From a virus: a stretch of DNA of 64,000 nucleotides. A model generated the notes under the pieces. That model did no database searches. It saw only the letters and a program-made list of their open reading frames with translations, and had not been told where the DNA came from. Of the stretch, positions 62,237-64,000 are shown piece by piece (position 1 is the stretch's first letter; each line of letters begins with the position of its first letter). The position numbers and the translations under genes are program-made. The stretch spans positions 1 to 64,000 of the IMG/VR virus record IMGVR_UViG_3300043427_001513; one strand, written 5' to 3'.

Positions 62237-63913
62237 TTAAACTTCACAAGAATTACAATCATTAACCTGGTGAGAAATCAACACCGCATTCGGGAAGGTA
62301 CCTACATCAGTAATTGTGTAGCAATATCCTTGATATCCGGCACCAGTAAGAGCAACAACATCATTCAATCCGATTGTAGGATCAGTTGTTCTTACAGCAT
62401 TATTAGGTGGTACAGGAGCATTTACAGAATCACAAGGACTTACTTGCCAGTAGTACTCTGTTGCAGAATCTGTAGTAATGTTTGCAGGAGTACAAACTTG
62501 AGGAGTGGCTCCAGGAACAAGAACTGTAATTCTAACCTGATAAGCAACACCCGGACTCAAAGCAGTAAACGTTCCTGTTTGAACACCGTTGGGTTCATTA
62601 ATAACGTACATTGTTCCTACAACACTACTGTTTTGCAACAGATCAACTTGGTAACTTACATTAATTCCAAGAACATGCGTAAAGTCCCAAGTAATTGTAG
62701 TTTGAGTTCCATCTAAAGTGAGAGTAGGACAAGTAACTGTACCTGTAAGAGTATAGTTGTAAGCGTTCTCACAAGTAATAGTACCGTCAGTAAAGCAAGT
62801 TTGAATGTTTACAGAAAGTGTAGAACCTTGAGTAAGACTAGTAGTACCAAGAGATAAGGTATAGTTGCTAGAAGTAGAAAGGAGGCTAGCAACGTTGATG
62901 TAATCTGTGTGGACTGCACCAAAGGTGTCTGTGATTTGAAGAATCGCACCAAGAGGGTTACAGCTGAAGAAACCAGAAGGAATAACAGAACCAGCAACAG
63001 ATATAGTAACCGTATCACCGGCACCATTAAGAGAAGGAGCAAAAGCCAAAGTAATATCATTGCAATCTGTTGAGCAGCAGTTATCAATTACATTCTGCAA
63101 TGCAGCTCTCATATCACAAACAGTTAACCAAAGGTTTGTTACAGAGTCTGCAAGATTTGTTACAGGATTTTTCCATCCGGCAATTCCTGACATTGTTCCA
63201 GTACCGGACTGTCTAGGAAGATTGGTAAGGTTAGCGCATTGATAGCCAGTACTTGTTATAATCTCAAATGCTTCACCAGTTGCTTCTTTAAGGTCGCAAA
63301 GCTGAGCCTCTACAGCAATAAGAACCTCATCCATATCTGTAGGTACAGCAGGAAGTACACACGTTGGCGTTACTTGAGGAAGAGTTGCAGATCCTAAATT
63401 GTTAATCTGAGTTTGAAGACTTGTAATTTGAGTGGTGTGCTGACTAACTGTAGTCTGTAGTGTGGTAATGCTTGTTGCAATTGCACAAATCTTAGCACCC
63501 AGAAACTCAGCATAAACGTCAACAGCTACCTCAACGGCTCCTAGTTCTGCAATATGACAGTTAGCTACTGTAACGTTAATAGTAGAAGAACCACCTCCAC
63601 CACCAGAACCACCCTCAAGAGTTGTACAACGACCATCTAAAGAACAAAGCTCGTCGATAATAGTTTGTGTAAGCTCTTGAAAATCCTGAGGAGTTTGTGA
63701 TGGTGAAAGATTTAGACAAGACAAATCAAGATTGTTAAGATTTGTCTGATCTAAAAGACTGCAAAGTTCTGTAGCAAGTTTATATACTACATCAGATACA
63801 GAATCTCCTGTGCACAGGTCAATGCAAGGAATGTTCGGTCCTTGCCAAATAATGCAGTTGGATGATACTGGTACACATCCGTCTGTGCTTCCGCTTGATG
63901 CTACTGGAATCAT
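62237..63913 (-). CDS. Cys-rich fibre/appendage protein, 558 aa
   Basis: The N-terminus (CIIWQGPNIPCIDLCTGDSV) followed by SDVVYKLATELC matches a head- or tail-fibre type seen in Bacteroidota phages. A Gly-rich hinge, coiled-coil heptads (TTLQTTVSQHTTQITSLQTQ) and a Cys-rich middle (NCCSTDCND) follow. The C-terminal region has Fn3-like parts (ITWDFTHVLGINVSYQV, then SPGVAYQVRITVLVPG). It likely forms trimers and binds the host or decorates the capsid. A candidate promoter lies at 63962-63979. Confidence 0.78.
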   Translation of the reverse strand: MIPVASSGSTDGCVPVSSNCIIWQGPNIPCIDLCTGDSVSDVVYKLATELCSLLDQTNLNNLDLSCLNLSPSQTPQDFQELTQTIIDELCSLDGRCTTLEGGSGGGGGSSTINVTVANCHIAELGAVEVAVDVYAEFLGAKICAIATSITTLQTTVSQHTTQITSLQTQINNLGSATLPQVTPTCVLPAVPTDMDEVLIAVEAQLCDLKEATGEAFEIITSTGYQCANLTNLPRQSGTGTMSGIAGWKNPVTNLADSVTNLWLTVCDMRAALQNVIDNCCSTDCNDITLAFAPSLNGAGDTVTISVAGSVIPSGFFSCNPLGAILQITDTFGAVHTDYINVASLLSTSSNYTLSLGTTSLTQGSTLSVNIQTCFTDGTITCENAYNYTLTGTVTCPTLTLDGTQTTITWDFTHVLGINVSYQVDLLQNSSVVGTMYVINEPNGVQTGTFTALSPGVAYQVRITVLVPGATPQVCTPANITTDSATEYYWQVSPCDSVNAPVPPNNAVRTTDPTIGLNDVVALTGAGYQGYCYTITDVGTFPNAVLISHQVNDCNSCEV

Positions 63914-63961
63914 AGTTTATAATAATGTATTGATCAATACTTAGTAAGGACGGCCACACCC

Positions 63962-63979
63962 CTACACTATAATATACCA
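63962..63979 (-). promoter_or_regulatory. Candidate late promoter
   Basis: On the minus strand it reads TGGTATATTATAGTGTAG, 49 bases from the ATG at 63913. The intervening leader holds a perfect palindrome GTATTGATCAATAC (63927-63940). No gene is seen from 63914 to the window end. Confidence 0.5.
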
Positions 63980-64000
63980 ATAATATGTATAAAAAAGAAA

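Noticed and set aside
62183-62716. A 177-aa plus-strand open frame opposite the fibre gene
   Set aside because: Ser/Cys/Asn-rich antisense of the Thr/Val-rich fibre sequence. It also crosses the gap between two genes on the other strand.

Overview
The window is a 64 kb internal piece of a tailed-phage genome (AT-rich, no tRNA, rRNA, CRISPR or IS element seen) whose host is very probably a Bacteroidota bacterium. The best fit is an environmental crAss-like phage (podovirus with a virion RNA polymerase). Three observations support this. There is a giant 4518-aa protein carrying the DFDID metal-binding motif typical of crAss-like RNA polymerases. Next to it lie very large virion cargo proteins, a 1590-aa muzzle/stabilisation-type tail protein and a set of small ring/hub proteins. 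The genome is split into two oppositely transcribed halves. The host inference rests on a phage gene with a type IX secretion system (T9SS) C-terminal sorting domain, on Bacteroidota-type signal peptides, and on A-rich leaders lacking Shine-Dalgarno sites.

Left half, 1-16044, plus strand, tightly packed with many ATGA/TAATG couplings: replication, recombination and nucleotide metabolism. It runs from the C-terminal end of a DnaB-like helicase through a Sak4/RecA-like NTPase, a putative ssDNA-binding protein, a TOPRIM primase, a RusA-like resolvase, a DUF2201-type metallopeptidase/VWA protein with a MoxR-like AAA ATPase, and a RecB-like PD-(D/E)XK exonuclease. It continues with a family B DNA polymerase, a DUF932 protein, ThyX, a DUF5664-type dNTP hydrolase and dCMP deaminase, interspersed with unknown proteins. 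GC-rich hairpins recur at gene junctions, some downstream of stop codons as ordinary terminators and several inside the first ~110 nt of genes.

Middle, 16041-24474, minus strand: PhoH-like ATPase with three tiny genes, an endolysin and holin pair, then an unusual operon of proteins with signal peptides. The operon holds two CsgG-like proteins (one a likely lipoprotein), a PA14-domain protein, a Ser/Gly-rich protein ending in a beta-barrel-like domain, an inner-membrane anchored protein, and a cohesin/dockerin-like protein ending in a T9SS type A sorting domain. This phage-encoded outer-membrane/secretion module beside the lysis genes is the most unexpected content of the window.

Right half, 24786-63913, minus strand: late structural operons. 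In transcription order (from the right) they encode Cys-rich fibre/appendage proteins, a metallophosphoesterase, ring/hub tail proteins, the muzzle-type protein, cargo proteins with DUF5872- and DUF5754-like domains, two further cargo proteins, the 4518-aa metallopeptidase-RNA polymerase fusion and an 1826-aa-class protein with a PD-(D/E)XK nuclease motif. A shared AT-rich motif (about GTATATTATATTGTA) lies upstream of most of these minus-strand operons and is a candidate late promoter. Terminase, portal and major capsid genes are not in the window; they are expected to the right of base 64000.
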